From: JBASEY01 sp049652745 | Lineage (GTDB): Bacteria > CSSED10-310 | Direction of reading: 5' to 3' | Assembly: GCA_049652745.1 (NCBI GenBank) | Contig: JBASEY010000029.1 | Coordinates: forward strand, 318,449-382,448 | Length of the DNA stretch: 64,000 bases | Shown here: positions 36,565 to 46,000 of the stretch, piece by piece | Position numbering within the stretch: the first letter of the stretch is position 1 | Layout of the letters: each line of letters begins with the position of its first letter | Position numbers and translations under genes: made by a program | Notes under the pieces: model-generated | The model's input: only the letters and a program-made list of their open reading frames with translations | Told to the model about the DNA's origin: nothing | Databases searched by the model: none

Positions 36565-37121
36565 AAAATCGGCTCCGGATCACCGGCGGAATCCTGAAAG
36601 GCAGGAATGTGTTTATTCCCGAAGCTATTAGCCTTCGGCCTGTAACTGAAAAAATTAGACAGAGTTTTTTTGAGCGCATCAAACAGGATTTAAACGGCCA
36701 AAACTTTGTCGATGCATTTGCAGGTTCCGGTATCATGGGTTTTGAAGCGTTATCAAGAGGCGCCGACCATGCTATTTTCCTCGAAGCGAAACCGGAATTC
36801 TGCTCAGCTATACATGACACGATCCATTCGCTTGGTTACCGGAAACGCGCTACCGTCATTTGCGGTGATATCTTAAAAACCATCGATCAAGCTCTCAAAT
36901 CGTTATCTCGAGCCATCTGCTTTTTTGACCCGCCGTATAATGAGCCTGTCATGCCTGATATTTTTAAGGTTCTGTCCAATAATGAGTTCCGCGAAAGAAT
37001 CAGCCTTATGGTGATCGAACATCATCATAAGCGCGATCCATTGGCAAATACATCAGGGTGGAGCGTAACGCGCTCTTTACGCTATGGCGAAACAGCGCTC
37101 ACTTTTATCATACCATCTTGA
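36561..37121 (+). CDS. rsmD: 16S rRNA (guanine966-N2)-methyltransferase RsmD
   Basis: RsmD methylates G966 of 16S rRNA in the assembling small subunit. The N-terminus LRITGGILKGRNVFIP and LRPVTEKIRQSFFERI are family hallmarks, followed by FVDAFAGSGIMGFEALSRGA (SAM site) and the catalytic DPPY in FFDPPYNEP (about residue 123). The 186-residue length is normal. It is followed by coaD 17 nt later, a common pairing in bacteria. Confidence 0.95.
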   Translation: MKNRLRITGGILKGRNVFIPEAISLRPVTEKIRQSFFERIKQDLNGQNFVDAFAGSGIMGFEALSRGADHAIFLEAKPEFCSAIHDTIHSLGYRKRATVICGDILKTIDQALKSLSRAICFFDPPYNEPVMPDIFKVLSNNEFRERISLMVIEHHHKRDPLANTSGWSVTRSLRYGETALTFIIPS

Positions 37122-37138
37122 AGAAAAGGGGTTTTGAG

Positions 37139-37627
37139 ATGATTCATGCAGTATATCCAGGAAGTTTCGATCCTATCACCAATGGGCACATGGATATCAT
37201 TCATCGCGCCAGGCTTGTTTTTGAAAAATTGACCATTGCCGTTGTTGTCAACCCGTCGAAAAAGCCGCTTTTTACCCCGACGGAGCGCGTCAAAATGATT
37301 GAAAATGTTTTGAAAGACGAAAACCTTGCCATCAATGTGGGTAGTTTCGATGGGCTATTGGTAAAATATGCCGAAAAAATCGAAGCAAAAGCTATTGTCA
37401 GAGGGCTCAGGGCTTTATCGGATTTTGAATTTGAATTTCAACTTTCCTTGATGAATCGCCGTCTCAATCCCGATATTCAGATGGTCTATTTTATGTCCGG
37501 AACGGAATTCACCTATCTAAGCTCCGGCTTGGTCAAAGAAGTTGCCGCTTTAGGGGGAGATGTCTCCGGTTTGGTGCCGAGCAGGGTCTTGGATCGTTTG
37601 AAGGAAAAATTATCACTCCTTCGATAG
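37139..37627 (+). CDS. coaD: Phosphopantetheine adenylyltransferase
   Basis: CoaD makes dephospho-CoA from phosphopantetheine and ATP. The nucleotidyltransferase motif is YPGSFDPITNGHMDII (T-x-G-H form), with AIVRGLRALSDFEFEFQLSL and TYLSSGLVKEVAALGGDVSG completing the signature. I start at ATG 37139 (MIHAVYPGSF), which gives the standard 162 residues and has AAGGGG upstream; the frame is open further back into rsmD but that part is not conserved. It overlaps the convergent gene by 15 bp. Confidence 0.96.
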   Translation: MIHAVYPGSFDPITNGHMDIIHRARLVFEKLTIAVVVNPSKKPLFTPTERVKMIENVLKDENLAINVGSFDGLLVKYAEKIEAKAIVRGLRALSDFEFEFQLSLMNRRLNPDIQMVYFMSGTEFTYLSSGLVKEVAALGGDVSGLVPSRVLDRLKEKLSLLR

Positions 37628-38761
37628 TGTTGCCGACACAAAGGAGCGAATGCTGTCACGGTTCCGATAAGGGGCCAAAACATACTGATCGGGGGAAAAC
37701 GTGTCGAAAAAACGTTCCCACTCTTTCGTTGTCATCAACCTGCCTGTTTGCCAGTCCTGAGTTTGAAATTTCCATAAAATTCTGGATCGAGGAATTAAAA
37801 AACTGTTTTGCAGGCGTTTGTCTGCTAGTTTGAGTTTATCAGCGATTTGTTCCAATGAAAGGTTCAGCTCCTTCGCTATTTGAAGTTGGTAAGCCATAAT
37901 TGCCCAGTAATCAATAGGGATAGATGCGAATTCCTCCAAATCCTGGCTGAGCCAAAGGCGCCCATGATGGGGTGACACGACTGTTTCATAGTACAGATTG
38001 ACGGCGATAGTGAGATTGGGGTGTCGCTTTTTCAGGTGTGTCACAATGTATTTCAAGACTTTAGCTAACGAGAGCGTTTTATGGCGAGCCCAGTTATAAT
38101 ATGAGGGTCGATATTTGTACGGTTTTATGTTCAGGTTGAACAGTTCATGCAAGTCAGCTTTTTGAAAGGTTCTGCCTTTGAATGTCAACCACGAATTGGT
38201 GAAAAAGTCTTCGTACTGGCGTGAAACAAGGTCATCTTGCAATAAAACACCATCCACGCCGGAATCGGCTAATTCGGTCAAAAAACCCAGCATTCGATTC
38301 CCGGCATCAGATCGGAATATATCCAGATGACCACCGGATAATTCCAGGCCCGTTTCTGGATCGATAGCCGGGCTGGCCCATTCGGGATGGGCTTTGAGCA
38401 GCCACTGGCTTTTTCGTGTCGTTATCCAGGCAAACACTTTCATATCGAGTTTGTGAGCGGCTGCCAACACAGGCGTTAAAATATCCGCCACGATCGGTTC
38501 TGTCGATGAAGCAAAATACACCCCTGCCGAATGCTTTTCGGGTAAAAATTGATACCGGCTGTCACCGGGGTTCTTGAAAACCCTAATGATCAGCGTATTG
38601 AACCCGCACTCTTTCAAATGTTGGAATTCTGTTTGCAGCGATTCAATATCTTGGCTTTCAAGCGTAAATACCTGAACACACCTGAGTGCATCCGATTTTG
38701 CAAAGGAAATGATGAAGCATGATAGTGTCATCGAGATTATAAGATTGACGAGGAGTTTCAT
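37613..38761 (-). CDS. Exported PgaB-like (GHL13) hydrolase
   Basis: The 382-residue protein has a signal peptide (LLVNLIISMTLSCFIISFAKS) and a TIM-barrel-like domain resembling the C-terminal hydrolase half of PgaB (GHL13 family). Examples are FNTLIIRVFKNPGDSRYQF, VFAWITTRKSQWLLKAHPEW, SGVDGVLLQDDLVSRQYEDF with the paired Asp, and IPIDYWAIMAYQLQIAKELN. PgaB acts on poly-N-acetylglucosamine exopolysaccharide. Here the deacetylase half is absent and no pga genes are adjacent, so the glycan substrate is unknown. No good ribosome binding site is visible at the ATG. Confidence 0.78.
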   Translation of the reverse strand: MKLLVNLIISMTLSCFIISFAKSDALRCVQVFTLESQDIESLQTEFQHLKECGFNTLIIRVFKNPGDSRYQFLPEKHSAGVYFASSTEPIVADILTPVLAAAHKLDMKVFAWITTRKSQWLLKAHPEWASPAIDPETGLELSGGHLDIFRSDAGNRMLGFLTELADSGVDGVLLQDDLVSRQYEDFFTNSWLTFKGRTFQKADLHELFNLNIKPYKYRPSYYNWARHKTLSLAKVLKYIVTHLKKRHPNLTIAVNLYYETVVSPHHGRLWLSQDLEEFASIPIDYWAIMAYQLQIAKELNLSLEQIADKLKLADKRLQNSFLIPRSRILWKFQTQDWQTGRLMTTKEWERFFDTFSPDQYVLAPYRNRDSIRSFVSATLSKE

Positions 38762-38816
38762 AAGTCGGGATAATAATATGGTTGGGCCGAACCTTCAATA
38801 GGAGGACATCACAAAT

Positions 38817-40865
38817 ATGGACCGCCAAAAAGCAAAGGGAAGGATTGAGTTTTTACGCCAGGAGCTGGAACGGCATAACCGAGCGTATTATCTCTTCGAT
38901 GATCCGGAAATATCGGATGCCGAATATGATCGATTGATGAGGGAGTTGAAGGACCTGGAATCCGAATATCCAGAGTTTGCGAGCGCTGATTCACCCTCTC
39001 GTCGCGTAGGAGTTGCACCGTCTCGAGCTTTTTCTGAAGTGAAGCACGGCACTCCTATGCTCAGCTTGGAAAATGTCATGTCCGTGCCGGAACTGCGTGA
39101 GTTTGATGCTCGGATCAAACGTTTGATGAAAACCGAAAACCGGATTGAATATATAGCGGAACCCAAGCTGGATGGTTTGGCGGTTGAATTGGTTTATAAA
39201 AATGGACGCTTTGTGCTGGGAAGCACAAGAGGTGATGGATACACAGGCGAAGACATTACGGCTAATCTTTTGACGATAAAAACACTGCCTTCTCAATTAA
39301 TTGGAAATGCCGACATGCAGATTCCAGATAAGTTGGAAATCCGTGGAGAAGTTTTTTTATTGACGGAAGAGTTCCAGCAACTGAATAAGGCTCGACTGCA
39401 GCGAGGTGAGAAGATTTTTGCCAATCCCCGAAATGCTGCGGCTGGATCGTTACGGCAATTAGATCCAAAAATAACTGGTGAACGTAATCTTTCGATTTTT
39501 TGCTATGGCATTTCCGATGATGATTTATCCGGCTTTGAAACACATGGCAGCGTTCTGCAAACATTGCAAAAATGGGGCATTCCGGTCAATCCTGTTTGGA
39601 AAACCTGCAATGGAGTCGAAGAACTTGTTGCAATGTACGCTGAAATGGAAACCATGCGCAGATATCTGCCCTATGAAATCGACGGCATGGTGGCCAAAGT
39701 CAACCGGTTGGATTTTTGGCAGGAACTGGGATATACGACGCGTAGCCCGCGTTTTGCGATAGCGTGCAAGTTTTCGCCGGACAGGGAAACGACCCGTCTA
39801 AACGATATCATTGTGCAAGTTGGTCGAACAGGCGTTTTGACACCGGTTGCCATTCTTGAACCCGTTTCAATAGGCGGGGTCACGGTCAGGCGGGCAACCT
39901 TGCATAACGAGGACGAAATTACGAAAAAAGATATCCGAATTGGTGATACGGTTTTGGTTCAAAGAGCCGGGGATGTCATTCCGGAAGTGGTTATGCCGAT
40001 CACGGCAGATCGAACAGGTCATGAAGTGTTGTTTCAGATGCCCCGGGAATGCCCTGTCTGCAATCAGCCGGTTTTTAAAAGTGAACACGAAGTTGCCCAT
40101 CGTTGTGTCAATCCGGCTTGTCCGGCACAGATCCAGCAGAGAATTCAGCATTATGCTTCTCGGGCAGCAATGGATATCGAAGGCCTTGGGTCCAAATTGG
40201 TATCGATGCTTGTTGAGAATGGTTTAATTAAACAAATACCGGATATCTATGCATTGAAAATCGATGATCTGGTTGTATTGGATCGGATGGGTCGGAAATC
40301 GGCTCAAAATCTTCTTGAACAAGTCGAAAAATCGAAGCGACCCGATCTCGATAAGTTCATAACGGCGTTGGGGATTCCACTGGTTGGAGTGCATACGGCG
40401 CGGCTGCTGGCTGAAACATTTAAATCGATAGATAAATTTCGACTGGCGACTCAGGATGAATTATTGCGTATTCATGGCATAGGTCTTGAGCTGGCGTCAT
40501 CGATCGAGCATTTTCTACAAAATCAGGAGTCAGGTGGCTTGATAGACCAGTTGCTGAAAGCGGGGGTTACGCCATCCGTTATGGGCGAAAGTGCTGAAAG
40601 CAAATCGGGAGTGTTTGCAAACGAGACGGTTTTATTTACGGGTAAACTGGTGCGGATCACCAGAGACGATGCTCATCAGCGTGTTTTGGAACAAGGTGGT
40701 AATATCAGCAGCACATTTACCTCGGCCGTGACCGTAGTAGTAGTTGGAGAAAAGCCGGGAACAAAGCTTGAAAAAGCGAAAAAGGCGGGTATACGGACAA
40801 TCGATGAAGACGAATTTTTTCGTCTTCTTGAAAAAGGAAAGACGGTAAAACCGATGGATATTTGA
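38817..40865 (+). CDS. ligA: NAD-dependent DNA ligase
   Basis: LigA seals nicks in replication and repair using NAD. The 682-residue protein has: the N-terminal Ia domain (RIEFLRQELERHNRAYY); the adenylation lysine K117 in EPKLDGLAVEL; an OB fold; a four-Cys zinc finger (CPVCNQPVF and RCVNPACPAQIQQR); helix-hairpin-helix repeats; and a C-terminal BRCT domain (ETVLFTGKLVRITRDDAHQR). GGAGG precedes ATG 38817. dnaA follows 68 nt later. Confidence 0.97.
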   Translation: MDRQKAKGRIEFLRQELERHNRAYYLFDDPEISDAEYDRLMRELKDLESEYPEFASADSPSRRVGVAPSRAFSEVKHGTPMLSLENVMSVPELREFDARIKRLMKTENRIEYIAEPKLDGLAVELVYKNGRFVLGSTRGDGYTGEDITANLLTIKTLPSQLIGNADMQIPDKLEIRGEVFLLTEEFQQLNKARLQRGEKIFANPRNAAAGSLRQLDPKITGERNLSIFCYGISDDDLSGFETHGSVLQTLQKWGIPVNPVWKTCNGVEELVAMYAEMETMRRYLPYEIDGMVAKVNRLDFWQELGYTTRSPRFAIACKFSPDRETTRLNDIIVQVGRTGVLTPVAILEPVSIGGVTVRRATLHNEDEITKKDIRIGDTVLVQRAGDVIPEVVMPITADRTGHEVLFQMPRECPVCNQPVFKSEHEVAHRCVNPACPAQIQQRIQHYASRAAMDIEGLGSKLVSMLVENGLIKQIPDIYALKIDDLVVLDRMGRKSAQNLLEQVEKSKRPDLDKFITALGIPLVGVHTARLLAETFKSIDKFRLATQDELLRIHGIGLELASSIEHFLQNQESGGLIDQLLKAGVTPSVMGESAESKSGVFANETVLFTGKLVRITRDDAHQRVLEQGGNISSTFTSAVTVVVVGEKPGTKLEKAKKAGIRTIDEDEFFRLLEKGKTVKPMDI

Positions 40866-40933
40866 CGAAATCGTATTCAAGCGTTATTTTATCAGTCAAG
40901 TATTTTGGTTTCATGTGAGAAGGACGCAGGGAT

Positions 40934-42379
40934 TTGAACGTAAAAGAACAAGGTTTTGATGACATTTGGTCGCGGGTTTTAAAACGCTTGCGGTCTGATA
41001 AAAGTTTGATGAGCCGTCAGATGTACGATGCGTGGTTCAAGCGAACGGCACAAATATCCGCCGGGAATAATCACATAATCGTTGGGGTGCCGACAGCGTT
41101 GTATGGGGAGCATTTAAAGAAAAAATACGGGCCTATTATTCAAACGCTGGTGGAGGCGGAAGCCAAATGCCGTATGGAAATAACCTTTGAAGTCCCTGAC
41201 ACCGGAGAATTGCCGACTGACAGTCCACTATTCGAAAGCCTGGTAAATAGTGACTTTGTAATAGATAAAGCGAAAAATTCCGAAATGCCGGCGAAAAAAA
41301 AGAAAAAGGCGCTTGAAAAGACGCCGGATGTATTCGGCAATAATGGGAGCACATATTCGGAATCAGGCTTGATACCCCGGTTTACTTTTGAAGCTTTTGT
41401 CGTTGGACCATCCAATCAGTTCGCTCACGCAGCAGCCAGCGCCGTTGCGCATAATCCGGCCAAATCCTACAACCCGCTTTATTTACATGGAGGGGTGGGG
41501 CTCGGAAAAACACACCTCATGCATGCAATCGGAAATGAGATACATCGAAATAAACCTGAAATGAAAATACTCTATGTCGAATCGGAACGTTTCACCAACG
41601 AAGTGATCCATCATATCCGTTTCGATAAAATGAATGCTTTCAGGCAAAAATATCGGAATATCGATGTACTGTTGATTGACGATATCCAATTTATTGCTGG
41701 AAAAGATTCGACGGTTGGCGAGTTCTTCCATACATTTAATTCTCTCTATAATGAGTCCAAGTTGATCGTCATTTCTTCCGATCAGCCTCCACGACAAATT
41801 TCAAACCTCGAAGAAAGAATCACTTCCCGTTTCGAATGGGGGTTGATTGCCGACATTCAGCCGCCTACGCTTGAAACAAAAGTGGCTATTCTGCAAAGAA
41901 AAGCGGAAGAAGAAAGCTTGGAATTGCCGGATGATATTGCTTTGATCATGGCATCACGCTTGAAGTCAAATGTACGTGAATTGGAAGGCGCATTGAAGAA
42001 TCTTGCAGCGAGGGTATCGTTGACGGGTAAAAAAATCGATGCTGAAGCTGCTGTTGAGGCAATGAAACCTTACGTTTCCGACGTCGAAAAACGGGTCACG
42101 GCAGAGATGATTTTCAAGCAGGTCGCTCACATTTTTAACATCAAAGTATCGGATTTCAAAGCAAAAGGACGAACCAGGGACATTGCGGTTCCCAGACAGA
42201 TCGCTATGTATTTATGTGAGATGTTGACGCCGTTGTCATTGGTGGAAATCGGAAAAAAATTTGGCGGTAGAAACCATTCGACAGTGATACATGCATGCAG
42301 AAAAGTTAAGGAGGAGATGGAGTCGAATTCTGAGCTGAGAAGCCGGGTCGACCTATTGATCAATATTCTGAAAAACTGA
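40934..42379 (+). CDS. dnaA: Chromosomal replication initiator protein DnaA
   Basis: The TTG at 40934 gives the normal N-terminal domain I (IWSRVLKRLRSDKSLMSRQM), so I accept it. A linker with a KKKKK patch follows. The AAA+ domain has Walker A GGVGLGKTHLMHAIGNEI (about 186-203) and Walker B VLLIDDIQFIAGKDS (about 246-260), then the arginine-finger region LEERITSRFEWGL. The C-terminal DNA-binding domain contains GGRNHSTVIHACRKVKEEM. The 481-residue length is standard. dnaN is not next to it and I see no DnaA-box cluster in the flanking gaps, so the origin is probably not here. Confidence 0.97.
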   Translation: MNVKEQGFDDIWSRVLKRLRSDKSLMSRQMYDAWFKRTAQISAGNNHIIVGVPTALYGEHLKKKYGPIIQTLVEAEAKCRMEITFEVPDTGELPTDSPLFESLVNSDFVIDKAKNSEMPAKKKKKALEKTPDVFGNNGSTYSESGLIPRFTFEAFVVGPSNQFAHAAASAVAHNPAKSYNPLYLHGGVGLGKTHLMHAIGNEIHRNKPEMKILYVESERFTNEVIHHIRFDKMNAFRQKYRNIDVLLIDDIQFIAGKDSTVGEFFHTFNSLYNESKLIVISSDQPPRQISNLEERITSRFEWGLIADIQPPTLETKVAILQRKAEEESLELPDDIALIMASRLKSNVRELEGALKNLAARVSLTGKKIDAEAAVEAMKPYVSDVEKRVTAEMIFKQVAHIFNIKVSDFKAKGRTRDIAVPRQIAMYLCEMLTPLSLVEIGKKFGGRNHSTVIHACRKVKEEMESNSELRSRVDLLINILKN

Positions 42380-42411
42380 AAAAAAGTTTTTCGACGGAAT
42401 TATTCGTCGTT

Positions 42412-43599
42412 ATGCGGTTTTATTTTTATAAAATATTAATTTTTCTGTTGGTGATTCACTTGGCCGGCTGTGCACACTGGAAAAAGAATGAAGTGATTTT
42501 GCCGGTAGATCTTATCACGGCAGATGAGCAGCCAAAAAAAGAACTGCCTGAATGCGATAAGGAATCTCTTCCGGATTTTGAAACAGCCGATGAGACTATT
42601 GACGCTGAAGAATTTTCTAATTGCTTTGGCGATGACGATCAGGATGATGAACAATCGCAAGATGACTTGGTTCAGTTATGTATCCCTGAGGTCGGTCTTG
42701 TGGCCAGGTGCAAAAACTACTTTTTGGTCAAATATCGGGATGATTATGAATCTGCTTTGATGCGTCGAAGATATTACATTGAGATGATACAGCGTCAGGT
42801 TCGTCAAAGGGGAATGCCGGAAGCGGCTAAATGGATTCCAATGGTCGAATCCTGGTTTATGAATTCGGCGATATCAAAATCACATGCTGTCGGTCTGTGG
42901 CAACTGATACCGACGACGGCTCGTTCGTTTGGTCTGCGAGTAGACAAATGGATCGATGAGCGTCTGGATCCTGTGAAATCGACTCGAGCTGCATTGGATT
43001 TATTGGAATACCTTCACCAGAAGACTGGAAGCTGGTTTTTAGCCTTTGCGGCTTATCACAGCGGTGAAGGATGCGTATTCAAGGCGATGCGGGCCAATGG
43101 AAGCGAGGATTACTGGGAATTGGCGCAAAAGCAGGAGTTTTCTCCACAGACCAGGTTTTATGTCGCCGCCTTGATGGCGCTTGCTTTGATTGAAAGAGAC
43201 CCTGAAGCTCATGGGGTTATTTTCCCGCAAATTGAAACAGAGGAAGTCGCGGTTCTATCATTGGATAGGCCGTTAGACTTACGGCTTTTTGCCGAAAAAA
43301 CAGGAATTACTCTTCAAAAAATAAAAGAACTCAATCCATCTTTAAAACGAAACTCTACCCCTCCTGATTACCCAGGCTTTGAATTGAATATTCCTGCCGA
43401 CTACTACCATATAGCGCAAGATTTTCTAGCTTTATCACATTCAGCCAATAAAAAAATTGAGTATATCATTCAGCCGGGAGATACCCTCAGCGGTATTTCT
43501 TATCGCTTTGGAATAACGATTGAATCGTTGATGGCGACAAATTTTTTAAAAGATGATCTGATCATTGCCGGCTGTAAACTGTTGATTCCGGTTTTTTAG
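42412..43599 (+). CDS. MltD-like lipoprotein lytic transglycosylase with LysM
   Basis: A lipoprotein signal ends in LVIHLAGC. After an acidic spacer, the SLT domain (about 115-260) has the catalytic Glu in AKWIPMVESWF and the motif SHAVGLWQLIPTTARSFG. The C-terminus carries a weak LysM-like repeat (LFAEKTGITLQKIKELNP) and a clear LysM (IEYIIQPGDTLSGISYRFG) for binding peptidoglycan. The architecture is that of membrane-bound MltD. ATG 42412 lies 32 nt after dnaA, so it could be read from the same transcript. Confidence 0.92.
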   Translation: MRFYFYKILIFLLVIHLAGCAHWKKNEVILPVDLITADEQPKKELPECDKESLPDFETADETIDAEEFSNCFGDDDQDDEQSQDDLVQLCIPEVGLVARCKNYFLVKYRDDYESALMRRRYYIEMIQRQVRQRGMPEAAKWIPMVESWFMNSAISKSHAVGLWQLIPTTARSFGLRVDKWIDERLDPVKSTRAALDLLEYLHQKTGSWFLAFAAYHSGEGCVFKAMRANGSEDYWELAQKQEFSPQTRFYVAALMALALIERDPEAHGVIFPQIETEEVAVLSLDRPLDLRLFAEKTGITLQKIKELNPSLKRNSTPPDYPGFELNIPADYYHIAQDFLALSHSANKKIEYIIQPGDTLSGISYRFGITIESLMATNFLKDDLIIAGCKLLIPVF

Positions 43600-43644
43600 T
43601 TCATGATCATAAAGCCGAGTGATCTCTGTACAGACGCCGGCATA

Positions 43645-45039
43645 TCAAGGATTGATTCGCCCTGTCAGAATAACTTTTATCGTTTCTATGATGATTTTGA
43701 TATCGAGCCAGAGTGAGCGATTGTAAATATATGCCAAGTCATACTTCAATTTGTTTTCAGAGGACGTGGCATAGCCGCCGTTTACCTGTGCTAATCCTGT
43801 CAAGCCCGGAAGTGCTTTGAAGCGCTCGCCATAGCCTACGACTTGATTGATATATTTATCGACAAAATGCGGCCTTTCAGGTCTAGGGCCGACAAAACTC
43901 ATATCTCCACGAAGGATATTGAATATCTGGGGTATCTCGTCCACCCGATATTTCCGCAAAACTCGACCCAGAGGGGTGACACGCGGATCGATGTCTTCAG
44001 TTAAAACCGGACCGGTTTCCATTTCTGCATCTCGAATCATGGTTCTGAGTTTAAATATCGTGAAACATTTTTTATCTTTTCCGACACGCTCTTGTTTAAA
44101 CACTATAGGAGGACCCATCAGCAGAAGTATCAACAAGCTTGCCATCAGTAAAACCGGAAAGGATAAAATCAGAACGGCCAACGATATCATTATATCGAAA
44201 AAGCGTTTGGAAGCAGGAACTTCCGGATGCTTTATCATTTCGATGAGGGGAATGTCATATAGGCGAAGATGATTGATTTTCCCAATCAATATTTCGTAAA
44301 AATTCGGTAGGATGCAAATACGTGTCGGCAGTTGTTCTATTTTACTGATAGCGTCGACAAGGTTTTCCTGCCAAGTTTCTTTTTCGGATAGAATCACTTC
44401 ATCGACGTGGTGCTTGCCGATGATCTCCAATAAATCATCTCGAGTTCCCAAAACAGGGCAACCCAGTATATTCTCTATAGGCTCATCTCTGGCTTGATCA
44501 AGAAGAACACCGATAATGGTCAAGCCGTATGAGGGTAGCCTACGAATTTCTTCGATAATTTTTTGTGTGCCGTCATTTGATCCGACAATCAACACGCTTC
44601 TTTCAGGACGTTGAGTTTGAAAAAGGCGTCTGATATTGACGTGCCAAGCGCTGGTTAGAATGATCAGCAGGATCCAAATCATGATAAAAATTGATCGAGG
44701 AAACATGATGTCCTGGCTGAAGAAGTAGATTGAAACCAGAATTAAAGTTTCAAATGTAACCAAACGTATAATCAAGCTAACAGATTCATGTTTTCTTCTC
44801 AAAGAAACAGTGTCGTAAAATCCGTGAAGATAAAGAAATAGAATATGCATGAAGAAAAGGATCCACAGGCGGTGATTCACGATTTCCATTCGATCCAACG
44901 GCATTTTTTCATGAAAGAAAATAAGGGCGCTTTTTGACCGAAGCCAATAGGAGAAGATATAAGTTAATGGGGTCCAGACAAGGTCTCCCAAGAACAAGAT
45001 AAACACCGTCAATCTTCGAAGTTCACTGATTTTTTTCAT
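43645..45039 (-). CDS. Polyprenyl glycosylphosphotransferase starting exopolysaccharide synthesis
   Basis: The 464-residue protein has four or five N-terminal membrane helices, a central nucleotide-fold region (SVLIVGSNDGTQKIIEEI), another helix, and a C-terminal bacterial sugar-transferase domain. That domain includes KRFFDIMISLAVLILSFPV, FKLRTMIRDAE and RVLRKYRVDEIPQIFNILRG, followed by MSFVGPRPERPHFV and GLTGLAQVNGG. Family members (WbaP/EpsE-like) load the first sugar phosphate on undecaprenyl phosphate. It overlaps the upstream GT2 gene by 17 nt. Confidence 0.94.
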   Translation of the reverse strand: MKKISELRRLTVFILFLGDLVWTPLTYIFSYWLRSKSALIFFHEKMPLDRMEIVNHRLWILFFMHILFLYLHGFYDTVSLRRKHESVSLIIRLVTFETLILVSIYFFSQDIMFPRSIFIMIWILLIILTSAWHVNIRRLFQTQRPERSVLIVGSNDGTQKIIEEIRRLPSYGLTIIGVLLDQARDEPIENILGCPVLGTRDDLLEIIGKHHVDEVILSEKETWQENLVDAISKIEQLPTRICILPNFYEILIGKINHLRLYDIPLIEMIKHPEVPASKRFFDIMISLAVLILSFPVLLMASLLILLLMGPPIVFKQERVGKDKKCFTIFKLRTMIRDAEMETGPVLTEDIDPRVTPLGRVLRKYRVDEIPQIFNILRGDMSFVGPRPERPHFVDKYINQVVGYGERFKALPGLTGLAQVNGGYATSSENKLKYDLAYIYNRSLWLDIKIIIETIKVILTGRINP

Positions 45040-45913
45040 ATATTAGCTTTTGTTTGGCGAGAAGGATTAGATTTAAAAACCAGAATAAAAGTAGATGGGT
45101 GATGATACCGGCATAGATAAAGCCTGTAGAAATCAGGGAGTGATCGTCTTTTAGAAATTTCCGGAAATACCTTATCATGGCCATATGGCTATGGTAGGTA
45201 CTTTTCAAGGGTTGGGTCTGCCTGCTGGCGCCGTAATAATGTGTAATGACGGCTTTTGGGAGAAAAAACACCTTTTTGGATGCAAGTTTGGCGCGGTAAC
45301 AAAAGTCCAAATCTTCGCCCATAAGAAAATAACCCTCGTCAAACATGCCGATAAGCTCGACCAGGTCACGCGTAAAACTCATGAATGCGCCTGCAACTGC
45401 ATCAACTTCGTGGATATTTTCCAAATCGACTGGATCCAGTTCATAAGCGTTAGCTAACTCACATTTTGGGAAAAGACGTGACAATCTGAATAATCTGAAA
45501 AAAGCGCTTGAAGGTGATGGAAAATTGCGTCGGCATTGCTTCTGAATTGTTCCATCTGCATTCAAAACTTTACCGCCGACAATACCGGCATCGGGATGTG
45601 ACTGCCAGAAGGTTTCAAGTGCAGTGAGAGCGTTTGAGTTCATGATGGAATCTGGGTTGAGCAGAACAAAAATATCTCCATGGGCTTGCATAAGCCCTAT
45701 GTTGACGGCTGAAGCGAAGCCGAGATTTTGTTGATTTTGAATCCAAACGACTTTAGGAAAGCGTTCGAGGACGATATCTTTTGCATTGTCTTTTGAAGCG
45801 TTGTCAACAACGATGATTTCATAATTACTTGTTTGCCCCGTATTTTCTACAGATTCTATACAATTGATTAGAAGTTCTGGGACATTGTAGGATACAATTA
45901 TTATCGAGATCAT
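45023..45913 (-). CDS. GT2 glycosyltransferase (rhamnosyltransferase-like)
   Basis: The GT2 fold of the WbbL group is clear: ISIIIVSYNVPELLINCIES, IIVVDNASKDN, GFASAVNIGLMQAHGDIFVL, LNPDS, and the WbbL-like GAFMSFTRDLVELIGMFDEG and LMGEDLDFCYRAKLA. A hydrophobic segment ends the protein. It should add a sugar to the lipid-linked glycan begun by the coupled glycosylphosphotransferase. I start at ATG 45913 with GGAGCG 7 nt upstream; the open frame runs nine codons further back. Confidence 0.93.
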   Translation of the reverse strand: MISIIIVSYNVPELLINCIESVENTGQTSNYEIIVVDNASKDNAKDIVLERFPKVVWIQNQQNLGFASAVNIGLMQAHGDIFVLLNPDSIMNSNALTALETFWQSHPDAGIVGGKVLNADGTIQKQCRRNFPSPSSAFFRLFRLSRLFPKCELANAYELDPVDLENIHEVDAVAGAFMSFTRDLVELIGMFDEGYFLMGEDLDFCYRAKLASKKVFFLPKAVITHYYGASRQTQPLKSTYHSHMAMIRYFRKFLKDDHSLISTGFIYAGIITHLLLFWFLNLILLAKQKLIYEKNQ

Positions 45914-45948
45914 TCCTATTCGCTCCGCGATGAAATACACTACAATTA

Positions 45949-45965
45949 TTGACGTACGTCGTCAA
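45949..45965. promoter_or_regulatory. Perfect palindrome between divergent glycan genes
   Basis: TTGACGTACGTCGTCAA has 6-bp arms around a 5-nt centre and sits in the 87-bp gap between the GT2 gene and the GT-C-like gene. It is a candidate repressor or activator site for both directions. Confidence 0.4.
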
Positions 45966-46000
45966 GATGGGGATAGACCTCCCAAAGAACCGGCAAGGAT

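Noticed and set aside
40866..42411. Possible chromosome origin near dnaA
   Set aside because: The gaps on either side are short (68 and 32 bp), with no cluster of DnaA boxes, and dnaN is not adjacent.
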